NCBI GenBank assembly: GCA_021299855.1
Contig: JAJTEY010000004.1
Location: 1-36,949 of the forward strand
DNA: 36,949 nt
Direction of reading: 5' to 3'
Source: Bacteroidota bacterium
Lineage (GTDB): Bacteria > Bacteroidota > Bacteroidia > Palsa-965
The notes under the pieces were generated by a model that had not been told where the DNA came from, did not search any database, and worked only from the letters and a program-made list of their open reading frames with translations. Positions 7,561-16,144 of this stretch are shown piece by piece; position 1 is the first letter of the stretch, and every line of letters starts with the position of its first letter. The translations under genes were made by a program, and so were the position numbers.

Positions 7561-9450
7561 TTATAACCTTCCTTTCACAATTTCATCTACTACTGCGGGA
7601 TCCAGCAATGTAGAGGTATCGCCAAGATTACTCAATTCTCCTTCAGCTACCTTTCGTAAAATTCTGCGCATAATTTTTCCCGAACGTGTCTTTGGCAAAC
7701 CGCTTACAATTTGAATCTTATCCGGCTTGGCAATAGGTCCGATAAACTTATTGACTTCCGCAATAATCTCCTTTCGTAACAATTCCTGATCATCATTTTG
7801 CTTGGTAGAAATCACATAAGCATAAATACCTTGTCCTTTAATGTCATGCGGAAAACCAACTACAGCGCTCTCTACAATATCAGGATGCATATTAATTGCG
7901 CTTTCCACTTCTGCAGTTCCGATACGATGTCCGGAAACGTTAATCACATCATCAACGCGACCTGTAATTCGATAATAACCGTCTTCATCGCGCTTGCACC
8001 CATCACCGGTAAAATACAAGTTCTTGTAAGTAGCGAAATAATTGGTACGACAGCGCTCATGATCACCATACGTGGTGCGAATCATTCCGGGCCAAGGAAA
8101 CTTTATACATAAGTTACCCTCCACTCCGTTACCCTCTATTTCATTTCCTTTATCATCCACAAGAATCGGCTGAATTCCCGGCAACGGTAGTGTTGCAAAA
8201 CCCGGTTTGGTCGGTGTAATATCAGCCAATGGCGAAATCATAATTCCACCGGTTTCTGTTTGCCACCACGTATCTACAATCGGGCACTGGCCTTTACCAA
8301 TATTGTCGGAATACCATTGCCATGCCTCTACATTGATTGGTTCACCAACAGAACCTAAAACCCGCAACGAGGACAATTTGTATGGTTTTACAAAATCCAC
8401 ACCTGCAGCTTCCAACGCACGAATGGCAGTAGGTGCTGTATAGAATACATTAACATGATATTTATCCACTACTTGCCAGAAGCGGCCTGCATCAGGGAAT
8501 GTAGGCACACCCTCAAACAAAACAGAAGTAGCGCCGCACAACAAAGGTCCATAAACAATGTACGAATGTCCCGTTATCCAACCGATATCAGCTGTGCACC
8601 AATAGACTTCTCCTTCGCGATACTGAAATACATTTTGAAACGTATATGAAGCATACACCATATAACCACCGCAAGTATGCACTACACCTTTTGGCTTACC
8701 GGTTGAACCTGAAGTGTAAAGAATAAACAACAAGTCTTCGCTGTCCATTTGTTCGGCAGGACATTCATCGGCAACATCACGAATTTCATCATGCCACCAT
8801 GTATCGCGCCCCTGCTGCATGTGTACAGCTTCGCCGGTTCTATTCAGCACGATAACGTGCTCTACTGACGGACACAATTCCAGCGCTTCATCTACAACTT
8901 TCTTTATCGGAATTTCTTTCGCACCACGGTACGCACCATCCGTCGTTAATACCATTTTGCAGTCGCTATCCTGAATGCGACCGGCTAAAGACGAAGCGCT
9001 GAATCCCGCAAAAACAACGGAGTGGACAGCACCAATACGCGCACAAGCCAATACAGCAATAGCCAACTCGGGAACCATGGGCATGTACAAACACACGCGA
9101 TCTCCCTTCGTAATTCCTTTGCGTTTCATCACATTCGCCACTTTACACACTTCGTGATACAACTGACGATACGTGTATGAGCGAGGTTCATCATCATTGT
9201 CATTAGGTTCCCAGTAATACGCCACCTGATCACCGCGTGCATCGAGATGACGATCCAGACAATTTTCTGTGATGTTCAATTTCCCGTTGATAAACCACTT
9301 AACGTCGGGCTGTTCGAAGTTCCACTCCAAAACCTTATCCCACTTTTTGTTCCAAACAAATTCTTCGGCCACCCGGGACCAAAATTGTTCCGGCTGTTGA
9401 ATACTGAATTGATATTGTTCGTGATAGTGCTGAAGTGACGTGATGCGCAT
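7561..9450 (-). CDS. acs: Acetyl-CoA synthetase
   Basis: This is a full-length (629 aa) AMP-forming acetate-CoA ligase of the ANL superfamily, which turns acetate, ATP and CoA into acetyl-CoA in the cytosol. Visible motifs are the P-loop LYTSGSTGKPKGVV at 245-257, DTWWQTETGG at 393-402, the hinge region YFTGDG...YYRITGRVDDVINVSGHR, and the C-terminal PKTRSGKIMRRIL. In that last motif Lys592 is the catalytic lysine that Pat-type enzymes acetylate. The DTWWQTETG pocket with its Trp favours acetate over longer acids. It follows the sigma-54 type response regulator gene after 145 bp and has its own promoter-like sequence there. There is no pta/ackA gene nearby. Confidence 0.96.
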   Translation of the reverse strand: MRITSLQHYHEQYQFSIQQPEQFWSRVAEEFVWNKKWDKVLEWNFEQPDVKWFINGKLNITENCLDRHLDARGDQVAYYWEPNDNDDEPRSYTYRQLYHEVCKVANVMKRKGITKGDRVCLYMPMVPELAIAVLACARIGAVHSVVFAGFSASSLAGRIQDSDCKMVLTTDGAYRGAKEIPIKKVVDEALELCPSVEHVIVLNRTGEAVHMQQGRDTWWHDEIRDVADECPAEQMDSEDLLFILYTSGSTGKPKGVVHTCGGYMVYASYTFQNVFQYREGEVYWCTADIGWITGHSYIVYGPLLCGATSVLFEGVPTFPDAGRFWQVVDKYHVNVFYTAPTAIRALEAAGVDFVKPYKLSSLRVLGSVGEPINVEAWQWYSDNIGKGQCPIVDTWWQTETGGIMISPLADITPTKPGFATLPLPGIQPILVDDKGNEIEGNGVEGNLCIKFPWPGMIRTTYGDHERCRTNYFATYKNLYFTGDGCKRDEDGYYRITGRVDDVINVSGHRIGTAEVESAINMHPDIVESAVVGFPHDIKGQGIYAYVISTKQNDDQELLRKEIIAEVNKFIGPIAKPDKIQIVSGLPKTRSGKIMRRILRKVAEGELSNLGDTSTLLDPAVVDEIVKGRL

Positions 9451-9468
9451 AGCGAAAGATGTTTACAC

Positions 9469-9499
9469 CGAAGATAATGGTGCGCGGGGGAAATCGCAA
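9469..9499 (-). promoter_or_regulatory. Promoter of acs
   Basis: The minus strand shows TTG (9499-9497), 20 nt, then TATCTTCG (9476-9469), a one-mismatch Bacteroidota -7 box at canonical spacing. The acs ATG is 18 nt downstream. The rest of the 145-bp gap holds no gene. A 7-bp inverted repeat (9479-9485 with 9553-9559) brackets part of this gap but has no clear role. Confidence 0.55.
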
Positions 9500-9595
9500 C
9501 ACGATAACGACGAAGCTATGTCTAAAGCAAGCCTTATGTTAAGACTCCAATGGCGCACCCTATACAAAAATACAAGAAATTCAGCCTTGCAATAA

Positions 9596-10759
9596 CTACT
9601 GCTTTGGTCGCACATATGCGACTACGTCCTTATCCGTAATGGTTTTTTCGCCGAGAATAATAAGTCGCTCAATGCAATTACGGAACTCACGAATGTTTCC
9701 TGTCCAATTGATTTTCTGTAATTCTTTGATGGCTTCTTTCGTGATTCCCTTCACCGGAATGCCGTGCTCTTCGCAAATCATTTTCAAAAAATGTTCTGCC
9801 AACATCGGAATATCATCCTTGCGATCATTCAACGACGGAACATGAATTAAAATAACGCTGAGACGATGATATAAATCTTCGCGGAACAGTCCTTTGATGA
9901 TCTCCGTCTTTAAATCTTTGTTGGTTGCAGCAACCACTCGCACGTTCACTTTAATTTCCTTGTCACCACCTACACGTGTGATTTTATTTTCCTGCAATGC
10001 ACGCAATACTTTAGCTTGTGCGGAAAGGCTCATATCGCCAATTTCATCCAGAAACAGCGTACCACCTTCTGCCAATTCAAACTTTCCTTTACGTTGTGCA
10101 ACTGCAGAAGTAAAAGCACCTTTCTCGTGACCGAATAATTCTGATTCGATCAACTCGGATGGAATTGCTGCGCAGTTTACTTCTACCAAAGGACCTGCTG
10201 CACGATTGCTTTTCTCGTGCAACCAACGCGCAACCAGTTCTTTTCCTGTTCCATTTTCACCGGTGATTAAAACACGAGCATCTGTTGGCGCCACTTTATC
10301 AATCATTTCCTTGATGTTCGCAATGCCCTCTGATTCGCCAATCATATCAAACGTTTTAGAAATTTTTTTCTTCAACGTTTTAGTCTCTTTCACCAAAGTA
10401 GATTTGTCCATTGCATTGCGAATGGTCAACAACAGGCGATTGAGATCTAATGGTTTTTGAATAAAATCATACGCTCCTTTTTTCACTGCTTCAACTGCAG
10501 TTTCAATATTTCCGTGTCCCGAAATCATCACGACAGGAGCATCAATGGCAGCGTCCATTAATTTATCCAACGCTTCCATGCCGTCCATCTTTGGCATCTT
10601 AATGTCGCACAGAATCATATCATACTTCTCCTTTTGCGCCATTGTAAGACCCTCCAGCCCATCGCCCGCTTCATCTACCTTAAAGTTTTCGTACTCTAAA
10701 ATTTCACGCAACGTGCGACGAATGCTCTTCTCATCGTCAATAATTAATATTCTGGACAT
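9596..10759 (-). CDS. Sigma-54-type response regulator lacking a DNA-binding domain
   Basis: The 387-residue protein has a receiver domain (1-118: Asp8, Asp9, phospho-acceptor Asp52, Ser80, Lys102) joined to a sigma-54 activator AAA+ domain (about 138-367). Walker A is GENGTGKE (167-174), the sigma-54 contact loop is GAFTSA (214-219; usual GAFTGA), Walker B is [11 protein letters not shown] (232-242), and the sensor II region is [15 protein letters not shown]. The protein stops about 20 residues after the AAA+ core, so the C-terminal Fis-type helix-turn-helix of NtrC is missing. The stop is clean and I see no frameshifted remnant downstream. It would activate sigma-54 promoters from solution or through a partner, on a signal from an unseen histidine kinase. 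The gene is 47 bp after the Ppx/GppA gene; acs lies downstream. Confidence 0.92.
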   Translation of the reverse strand: MSRILIIDDEKSIRRTLREILEYENFKVDEAGDGLEGLTMAQKEKYDMILCDIKMPKMDGMEALDKLMDAAIDAPVVMISGHGNIETAVEAVKKGAYDFIQKPLDLNRLLLTIRNAMDKSTLVKETKTLKKKISKTFDMIGESEGIANIKEMIDKVAPTDARVLITGENGTGKELVARWLHEKSNRAAGPLVEVNCAAIPSELIESELFGHEKGAFTSAVAQRKGKFELAEGGTLFLDEIGDMSLSAQAKVLRALQENKITRVGGDKEIKVNVRVVAATNKDLKTEIIKGLFREDLYHRLSVILIHVPSLNDRKDDIPMLAEHFLKMICEEHGIPVKGITKEAIKELQKINWTGNIREFRNCIERLIILGEKTITDKDVVAYVRPKQ

Positions 10760-10806
10760 AGCTTGGATTGTAAATAGACGTTGAATTTAATGAAAACCTT
10801 GCATAC

Positions 10807-11730
10807 TTATGCGATCAGAAGATCTGTTAGTGCGCCTTCCTTCAATGCGTACGATGACATGCGCATAGTATGCAATTCCAATCGACGAATTACCAATTCT
10901 ACCAAAATTGCAGATACCACGATCATATCCACCCGCATGGCAACCAAACCCTTTATCTGTAATCGCTGTGCGCGCGTTGACTGCAGCAATTTTTCGTGAA
11001 TTGCCGCACATTGTTCCAGATCGAATTCGAAACTCGTGGCTTCTTCGATTGTTCGTGTTGGGTCATGTTCTGCAAATAACATTTCCGCTAACGATTCGAA
11101 TGATCCGGAAGCACCTATCAGCTCCATTACCTGGAGTTCCCGTGCCGCTTGATACATAGGGCTGAGTATCTCATCCAGATACTTTTCTATTTCACGAATT
11201 TCATCCGAACGTATCGGATCTGACGGTTGGAAACGCTGCAACAGACGCGATGCTCCTATTTCGAAACTCCGCTTCCACAACAATCCGTCTTTGTCGGCAA
11301 TGATGAATTCTGTACTTCCACCGCCTATATCAATTATCAGCGATCGCTCTTCACGAAAATTCAAAGCTGCACGGACACCTTTGTAGATGTATTCTGCTTC
11401 TTTGGCGCCATCAATAATCTGAATTTCTATTCCGGTGCGCATCTTCACATCCGCAGTGAATTGTTGCCCGTTAGCTGCGTTGCGCACTGCAGAAGTTGCG
11501 AATGCCATAATACGTAATACTTCAAATTGCTTACACTCCGATGCATAATGTTCCATCGCCTCTAGCCCGCGCATATAGGCACCTTCCACAATTACGCCTC
11601 TATTAATTCCGCCTTCGCCTAATCGTACCGGAATTTTTTCCGAGTGTACTTTAGAAAAAAATGCTCCGTGAGCATCCGCAATGAGCAGGTTAAATGTATT
11701 TGTACCTAAATCGACAACAGCAACTCTCAT
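10807..11730 (-). CDS. Ppx/GppA family phosphatase
   Basis: This 307-residue protein is a short Ppx/GppA phosphatase of the actin-like ATPase superfamily. Phosphate motif 1 is VAVVDLGTNTFNLLIAD at 3-19 and phosphate motif 2 is LIIDIGGGSTEFIIAD at about 133-148. It corresponds to the two N-terminal domains of E. coli Ppx/GppA (about 500 aa) and lacks their C-terminal HD-like region. It should hydrolyse inorganic polyphosphate and/or pppGpp in the cytosol; the sequence does not decide which. It starts 3 bp after the ABC permease stop, so it is probably in that operon, with the response regulator gene following after 47 bp. The link to stringent response or phosphate state is inference. Confidence 0.9.
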   Translation of the reverse strand: MRVAVVDLGTNTFNLLIADAHGAFFSKVHSEKIPVRLGEGGINRGVIVEGAYMRGLEAMEHYASECKQFEVLRIMAFATSAVRNAANGQQFTADVKMRTGIEIQIIDGAKEAEYIYKGVRAALNFREERSLIIDIGGGSTEFIIADKDGLLWKRSFEIGASRLLQRFQPSDPIRSDEIREIEKYLDEILSPMYQAARELQVMELIGASGSFESLAEMLFAEHDPTRTIEEATSFEFDLEQCAAIHEKLLQSTRAQRLQIKGLVAMRVDMIVVSAILVELVIRRLELHTMRMSSYALKEGALTDLLIA

Positions 11731-11733
11731 TCA

Positions 11734-13101
11734 CTACCCCCGATAAAACATCCATTTGCCCAACTCTTTCCACGAAATTTTCTTGCCATACATCAGAATT
11801 CCCGTGCGATAAATTCTTCCGGCGATCCATGTGAAGAAGATAAATGACACCACTAGAATGAACATGGACAAAAACAACTCCAATACATAAACACCGCCGT
11901 ACGGAATGCGCATTAACATGACAACAGGAGATGTTAAGGGAATCATAGATAGCCATTTTGCAATTGTGCCGTCCGGATCGTTTAACACAGCGCCTGAACT
12001 TGCGATTGCTATAATTAATGGAATGGTAACAGGCAATGAAAATTGACTGGTATCGGAGTCTGTATCCGCAGCAGAACCGATTGCGGCGAAAAGTGAAGCG
12101 TACATTAAGTAACCGAAAATGAAATAAAACAAAAACGCAGGAATCAAATTGCCCCATGGAATAGACATGATCGTATCCATGGTTTGTACCGTGCTGTCCG
12201 TAATTTCAATATTCATCAATTTACCTGCGCCCGGATTAACAGGCATTCCTGTATTCGAGTTACCCGTAAGTTGTGTTAGGTCGGTTTGCTTGTCCTGAAT
12301 TGCTCCAACTACCGGAGTAATAATTAACAGCGACAACAAAATCCAGATGGAAAACTGCGTAATACCAACCAAAGTAACTCCGATGATTTTCCCCATCATC
12401 AGCTGAAACGGTTTCACGGAAGAAACAATCACCTCAACAATACGTGTAGTTTTTTCTTCCACTACGCTGCGCATAATGCGGACACCGAACATCAGAATGT
12501 ACATGTAGATAATCATTCCGAAGGCTAATCCCGTAAATGCTTTTACCGTCGAATTGCCAACTGTCCCCTTAATTTCATTTAACACGGCAACTTTGCGTAA
12601 TGCATGTTCCATCACGCCCGGATCTATTTTATTCACCTGCATGATGTCCTTCTGCACTTCTTTGGTTAAAATCGTTTGCAATAAATTCAATGTGTTGAAG
12701 CCGGGTTCTTTGCGAGATTTCAGAATTACCGCTAAACCTTGAGAATGCAGTTGTGCTGTATCACCACCGCCCATGAAATTCTCCGGAATGTATAACACCG
12801 AAACACCGGAAGAATCTTTATACAATGCTTCTACCTTGTCCAGTTCTTCATAGACATGATTATAATTGAACTTAAGGTTGGCAGTATCCTTAAATACATA
12901 AGCATAACCCAACGAATCCGGAATTCCACTGGCATCAACGACAACTATTTCACGCGATGCGCCGGGCTGCCCTGCCAGCAAAGGAGGCACAATAAATAAT
13001 GCAGCCCACAATACCGGCGCCAAAAAACACATCACGATAAACGTTTTGTTTTTAACGTGTGTGAGGTATTCTCTTGATATAATGATCCAGGTTTTACCCA
13101 T
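11734..13101 (-). CDS. ABC-2 type exporter permease (NatB-like)
   Basis: This 455-residue integral membrane protein has one N-terminal transmembrane helix (about 20-43), a large extracytoplasmic domain (about 45-190), and about five more helices between 190 and 450. The stretch VRIMRSVVEEKTTRIVEVIVSS after the second helix is the coupling region typical of the NatB/ABC2_membrane_3 family. It pairs with the ATPase gene immediately upstream (2-bp gap). Such exporters move Na+, drugs or small molecules outward; the substrate cannot be told from sequence. A different frame on the same strand at 11690-12157 is also open but is a shadow. Confidence 0.9.
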   Translation of the reverse strand: MGKTWIIISREYLTHVKNKTFIVMCFLAPVLWAALFIVPPLLAGQPGASREIVVVDASGIPDSLGYAYVFKDTANLKFNYNHVYEELDKVEALYKDSSGVSVLYIPENFMGGGDTAQLHSQGLAVILKSRKEPGFNTLNLLQTILTKEVQKDIMQVNKIDPGVMEHALRKVAVLNEIKGTVGNSTVKAFTGLAFGMIIYMYILMFGVRIMRSVVEEKTTRIVEVIVSSVKPFQLMMGKIIGVTLVGITQFSIWILLSLLIITPVVGAIQDKQTDLTQLTGNSNTGMPVNPGAGKLMNIEITDSTVQTMDTIMSIPWGNLIPAFLFYFIFGYLMYASLFAAIGSAADTDSDTSQFSLPVTIPLIIAIASSGAVLNDPDGTIAKWLSMIPLTSPVVMLMRIPYGGVYVLELFLSMFILVVSFIFFTWIAGRIYRTGILMYGKKISWKELGKWMFYRG

Positions 13102-13103
13102 AA

Positions 13104-14069
13104 CTATTCCGTGTAATTACTTCGTGTTCCCAAACGCTCTGCTGTTGCTTCTCTTCCTTGCACCGCCGCAATAAATATGTCATTCATTGTTGGAAGTACT
13201 TCTGTAAACGCATGAACTTCCACTGCAGGAAGTACGGCGGTCAATAAATTATTAGGTGTTGCATTCCCTAATAAACGTACACGTACTTTGTGAAAGCCAT
13301 CACCTTCCTCGTGCTTATCAACTAATTCCGCGCCCGTCCACATAGCATTGGTAAATCCCATCATATTGCCTTTAAAAGACAAATCGTATGTGCGTGATGC
13401 GTATTGACGACGTATATCTTTCACCGGACCATCCAACACTTTCTTCGAACGATTGATTAACGCAATATGATCACACAACTCTTCCACAGAACCCATATTG
13501 TGCGTAGACAGAATTATCGTACTTCCATTATTCTTTAAACGAACAATTTCGTCTTTGATAATTTGTGCATTGATCGGATCGAATCCGCTGAAGGGTTCAT
13601 CTAAAATCAATAATCGTGGTTCGTGCAAGACGGTTACGATAAACTGTACTTTCTGCTGCATACCTTTCGAAAGTTCTTCCACCTTCTTCTTCCACCAACC
13701 TTGCATTTCAAAACGTTCGAACCACTCTTCAATTCGACGACGCGCTTCTTTTTTACTAAGTCCTTTTAATCGCGCCAGATAAATGGCTTGCTCACCGACT
13801 TCCATTTTACGATATAACCCTCGTTCTTCGGGCAAATAACCAATTTGCTGCACGTGAGAGTTATCCAACAAACGATCTTCAAACAACACTTTGCCTTCGT
13901 CAGGGCCGGTAATTTGATTGATGATTCGAATCAAAGTGGTTTTTCCTGCACCATTTGGTCCCAGAAGTCCGAAAATTGAGGATTCCGGCACATCGATACT
14001 AACATCATCAAGAGCAACGTGACCGGAAAAGCGCTTGGTGATATGTTGCGCTGAAAGTAAAATTCCCAT
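13104..14069 (-). CDS. ABC transporter ATP-binding protein (NatA-like)
   Basis: This is a 321-residue ABC ATPase. Walker A is GPNGAGKT (37-44), the signature is LSKGMQQK (133-140; LSKGM instead of LSGGQ, common in this subfamily), Walker B is LLILDEP (153-159), the D-loop is SGFDP, and the H-loop is STHNMGS with His190. About 90 residues after the nucleotide-binding domain form the extra C-terminal region seen in NatA/DrrA-type exporters. It powers the permease encoded 2 bp downstream. The leader (14070-14124) carries TACTTTTC at 14095-14088, a one-mismatch -7 box, so the gene may be transcribed from its own promoter as well as from dnaJ. The transported substrate is unknown. Confidence 0.93.
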   Translation of the reverse strand: MGILLSAQHITKRFSGHVALDDVSIDVPESSIFGLLGPNGAGKTTLIRIINQITGPDEGKVLFEDRLLDNSHVQQIGYLPEERGLYRKMEVGEQAIYLARLKGLSKKEARRRIEEWFERFEMQGWWKKKVEELSKGMQQKVQFIVTVLHEPRLLILDEPFSGFDPINAQIIKDEIVRLKNNGSTIILSTHNMGSVEELCDHIALINRSKKVLDGPVKDIRRQYASRTYDLSFKGNMMGFTNAMWTGAELVDKHEEGDGFHKVRVRLLGNATPNNLLTAVLPAVEVHAFTEVLPTMNDIFIAAVQGREATAERLGTRSNYTE

Positions 14070-14124
14070 ACGGGAACTAAGTTAGGAGAAAAGTATGAGT
14101 ATGCATTGCCGTTGCATCGTGCTG

Positions 14125-14277
14125 TCAGTGATTTTTAGGAATTCGTTCCGCGCGGTCACACATCCGCTTAATACGAATCAGTCGCAACAGGATAAAGAAG
14201 CGCTCTTCAGGAGTTCGTTTGCGAATTTCTTCTAAACGCTGTTGCTCGTTAATAAACACCGACGGTTGCTCTTGCAT
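14125..14277 (-). CDS. Small 50-residue basic protein between dnaJ and the ABC exporter
   Basis: This short frame begins with ATG at 14277-14275 and ends with TGA at 14127-14125. The 50-residue product starts MQEQPSVFINEQQRLEE and contains a likely amphipathic helix, RTPEERFFILLRLIRIKRM, ending near a single Cys40. It is rich in Arg/Glu and contains no signal peptide. The start lies 8 bp after the dnaJ stop, the gap to the next gene is otherwise unexplained, and composition is protein-like, so I believe it is translated. I do not recognise the family. Possible roles, all inference, are a small regulator or partner of the chaperone genes. A chance frame remains possible. Confidence 0.55.
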   Translation of the reverse strand: MQEQPSVFINEQQRLEEIRKRTPEERFFILLRLIRIKRMCDRAERIPKNH

Positions 14278-14285
14278 GATGAAAT

Positions 14286-15428
14286 TTAGTCAAAATACTC
14301 TTTCATGCGATCGAAGAAACTCTTGTCTTTGGTGCCGGGCTTAGGTTTAAAATTGTCCGACTCGCGCAGTTTTTCCAAAGTCTTCTTCTCTTCGGAAGAA
14401 AGATGTTTCGGTGTCCAAACTTGCACATTAATCAACAAGTCGCCTTTGTGATACCCATTGATGTCCGGCAATCCTTTGCCTTTCAAGCGAAGCATTTTGC
14501 CCGATTGTGTTCCGGAGTCAATTTTCACACGCGCCTTTGCATCCAATGTTGGAATATCTACGGAGCAACCTAAAGCTGCATCAATAAAACTAATGTGCTG
14601 TTCGAAAAATAAATTATTGCCATCGCGGGTAAACAACTCATGTTCTTGTTCTTCAATCACGACGATCAAATCACCGGGAACACCACCTCGCGGACCGGCA
14701 TTTCCTTTGCCGTTAACACTCAGTTGAATTCCTTCATGAACACCAGGAGGAACGGGAATGGTAATCACTTCTTCTCCACGCACAACACCGTCACCGTGAC
14801 ACGATTTACATTTATCCGTAATTGTTGTGCCTTCACCAGTACACGTCGGACATGGAGCAGCTGTGTGCATTTGTCCCAACATAGTATTCATTACACGTGT
14901 AACTTGTCCGCTTCCTTTGCAAGTAGGACAGGTTGTTGGAGCAGAACCGGATGCAGCACCCGAACCGCTGCACTTATCGCAACTGATGGCTTTCGCCACT
15001 TTAATTTTCTTTTCCACCCCGGTCGCCACCTCCTCCAACGTCACTTTTACTTTCACACGCAAATTCGACCCACGATTTACACGTCGTCCGCGCTGTCCAC
15101 CACCACCGAATCCGCCACCGAATCCGCCACCGAAAATATCTCCGAATTGAGAGAAAATATCATCCATACTGAAACCGCCGCCCTGACCGCCTGATGAAGC
15201 TCCGCCCATTCCTGCGTGACCAAATTGATCGTAACGGCGTCGTTTTTCTTCGTTGCTCAACACCTCGTACGCTTCGGCAGCTTCCTTAAATTTATCTTCT
15301 GCTTCCTTATCGCCGGGATTTTTATCCGGATGATATTTAATCGCCAATTGCCGATAAGCCTTCTTGATCTCATCAGCGGAAGCGGATTTTCCAACTCCCA
15401 GTATTTCGTAATAATCGCGTTTCGACAT
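14286..15428 (-). CDS. dnaJ: Chaperone DnaJ
   Basis: This is a full-length (380 aa) type I Hsp40 that delivers unfolded clients to DnaK and stimulates its ATPase. Domains in order are the J domain (1-70, HPD at 33-35), the Gly/Phe linker (about 72-112), the zinc-finger domain with four CxxCxGxG motifs (Cys150/153, 167/170, 193/196, 207/210), and the C-terminal client-binding domains. It lies 18 bp after grpE in the same direction. dnaK is not in the window, so the nucleotide-exchange factor and J protein are separated from it here. A 184-residue open frame on the opposite strand (14640-15194) is a composition shadow of the Gly/Cys-rich part. Confidence 0.97.
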   Translation of the reverse strand: MSKRDYYEILGVGKSASADEIKKAYRQLAIKYHPDKNPGDKEAEDKFKEAAEAYEVLSNEEKRRRYDQFGHAGMGGASSGGQGGGFSMDDIFSQFGDIFGGGFGGGFGGGGQRGRRVNRGSNLRVKVKVTLEEVATGVEKKIKVAKAISCDKCSGSGAASGSAPTTCPTCKGSGQVTRVMNTMLGQMHTAAPCPTCTGEGTTITDKCKSCHGDGVVRGEEVITIPVPPGVHEGIQLSVNGKGNAGPRGGVPGDLIVVIEEQEHELFTRDGNNLFFEQHISFIDAALGCSVDIPTLDAKARVKIDSGTQSGKMLRLKGKGLPDINGYHKGDLLINVQVWTPKHLSSEEKKTLEKLRESDNFKPKPGTKDKSFFDRMKEYFD

Positions 15429-15446
15429 AACTCTTAAATTATACGC

Positions 15447-15980
15447 TTATGCACCTACAACTACTTTTGCAAAGCGGATGACTTTACCGTTGAGCGTGTA
15501 ACCCTTTTCTAATTCATCCACCACTTTACCCTTCAAATCCTCTGATGGTGCAGGGATATTAGTAATTGCCTCATGCAGATCAACATTAAACACTTCACCT
15601 TTAGCGCTAACATATTGTAATCCTTTCTGCTGCAAAACAGTTCTGAATTTTTGCGCAATCAGCTGAACGCCTTCATTTACCGCTTTGATATCGGTAGCGT
15701 TTTCATTATTCGCAATTGCGCGCTCGAAATCATCCACAACCGGAAGTAAAGCTTTAAAAATATCTTCCCCCGCAGTATTCAATAAATCAACTCGTTCGCG
15801 GGCAGTACGTTTCCTGAAATTATCGAAATCCGAATACAAGCGTAAAAATTTATCATTCGCTACAGCCAGCTGTTCTTCTAATTCAGCAATGCGTTTTTCT
15901 GCTGCTTCCGCAGGTTCACCCGGCAATGCATCCTGATGATGAACCTGTTCTTCGTTATTCAAATTTTGTTCGTTTTCCAT
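15447..15980 (-). CDS. grpE: Nucleotide exchange factor GrpE
   Basis: This 177-residue protein is GrpE, which releases ADP from DnaK. Residues about 25-70 form the long coiled-coil helix (EKRIAELEEQLAVANDKFLRLYSDFDNFRKRT), followed by the four-helix dimer region and the beta-wing domain, with a C-terminal signature near VVDELEKGYTLNGKVIRFAKVVV. The acidic N-terminus of about 20 residues is probably disordered. It is the first gene of the grpE-dnaJ unit. A consensus -7 box lies 81 nt before the start and the preceding operon ends in a terminator, so it likely has its own promoter. Confidence 0.96.
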   Translation of the reverse strand: MENEQNLNNEEQVHHQDALPGEPAEAAEKRIAELEEQLAVANDKFLRLYSDFDNFRKRTARERVDLLNTAGEDIFKALLPVVDDFERAIANNENATDIKAVNEGVQLIAQKFRTVLQQKGLQYVSAKGEVFNVDLHEAITNIPAPSEDLKGKVVDELEKGYTLNGKVIRFAKVVVGA

Positions 15981-16008
15981 AATCTAACTTGCTTACAATA
16001 CATTGACA

Positions 16009-16038
16009 GGATGACAGTCTATTCAACTCATGACATCC
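16009..16038 (-). promoter_or_regulatory. Imperfect hairpin in the grpE leader
   Basis: GGATGACA (16009-16016) and TGACATCC (16031-16038) form an inverted repeat with 7 of 8 pairs and a 14-nt loop. It lies inside the predicted 5' leader of grpE, between the -7 box and the start codon. It does not match the CIRCE heat-shock operator. It might be an operator or RNA hairpin, or chance. Confidence 0.25.
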
Positions 16039-16061
16039 GGAATATTACTTAAATCTGTTGA

Positions 16062-16069
16062 CAAAGATA
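16062..16069 (-). promoter_or_regulatory. -7 promoter box for grpE-dnaJ
   Basis: The minus strand reads TATCTTTG, an exact TAnnTTTG match, between the upstream terminator and grpE. No canonical -33 TTTG is seen at 19-21 nt. The leader would be about 75 nt, unusually long for this window. Confidence 0.5.
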
Positions 16070-16111
16070 TATTCAAATGCCGCGCCACGGGGCTAAAACC
16101 GACAATGTGTC

Positions 16112-16139
16112 AGTAATAAAAAACCCGCTCCAGGCGGGT
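16112..16139 (-). terminator. Rho-independent terminator after the murA-tlpA operon
   Basis: On the minus strand a 6-bp GC-rich stem (ACCCGC, 16139-16134, with GCGGGT, 16128-16123) and a 5-nt loop is followed by TTTTTTATTA. It lies 5 bp beyond the stop of the thioredoxin-like gene, which fixes the end of that operon and separates it from grpE. Confidence 0.85.
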
Positions 16140-16144
16140 CTTGT

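Noticed and set aside
7546-7563. Inverted repeat ATAAG/CTTAT between the RlpA gene and acs
   Set aside because: Five AT-rich pairs without a T-run; expected by chance.
9479-9559. 7-bp inverted repeat GGTGCGC/GCGCACC upstream of acs
   Set aside because: Arms are 67 nt apart and short; no family of operators is known to me with this form.
11690-12157. A 155-residue minus-strand frame overlapping the ABC permease
   Set aside because: Same strand, other frame; Arg/His/Cys-rich and low-complexity, with the permease frame clearly coding.
14640-15194. A 184-residue open frame on the plus strand opposite dnaJ
   Set aside because: It is Thr/Ser/His-rich without domains and is explained by the Gly/Cys-rich dnaJ sequence on the other strand.
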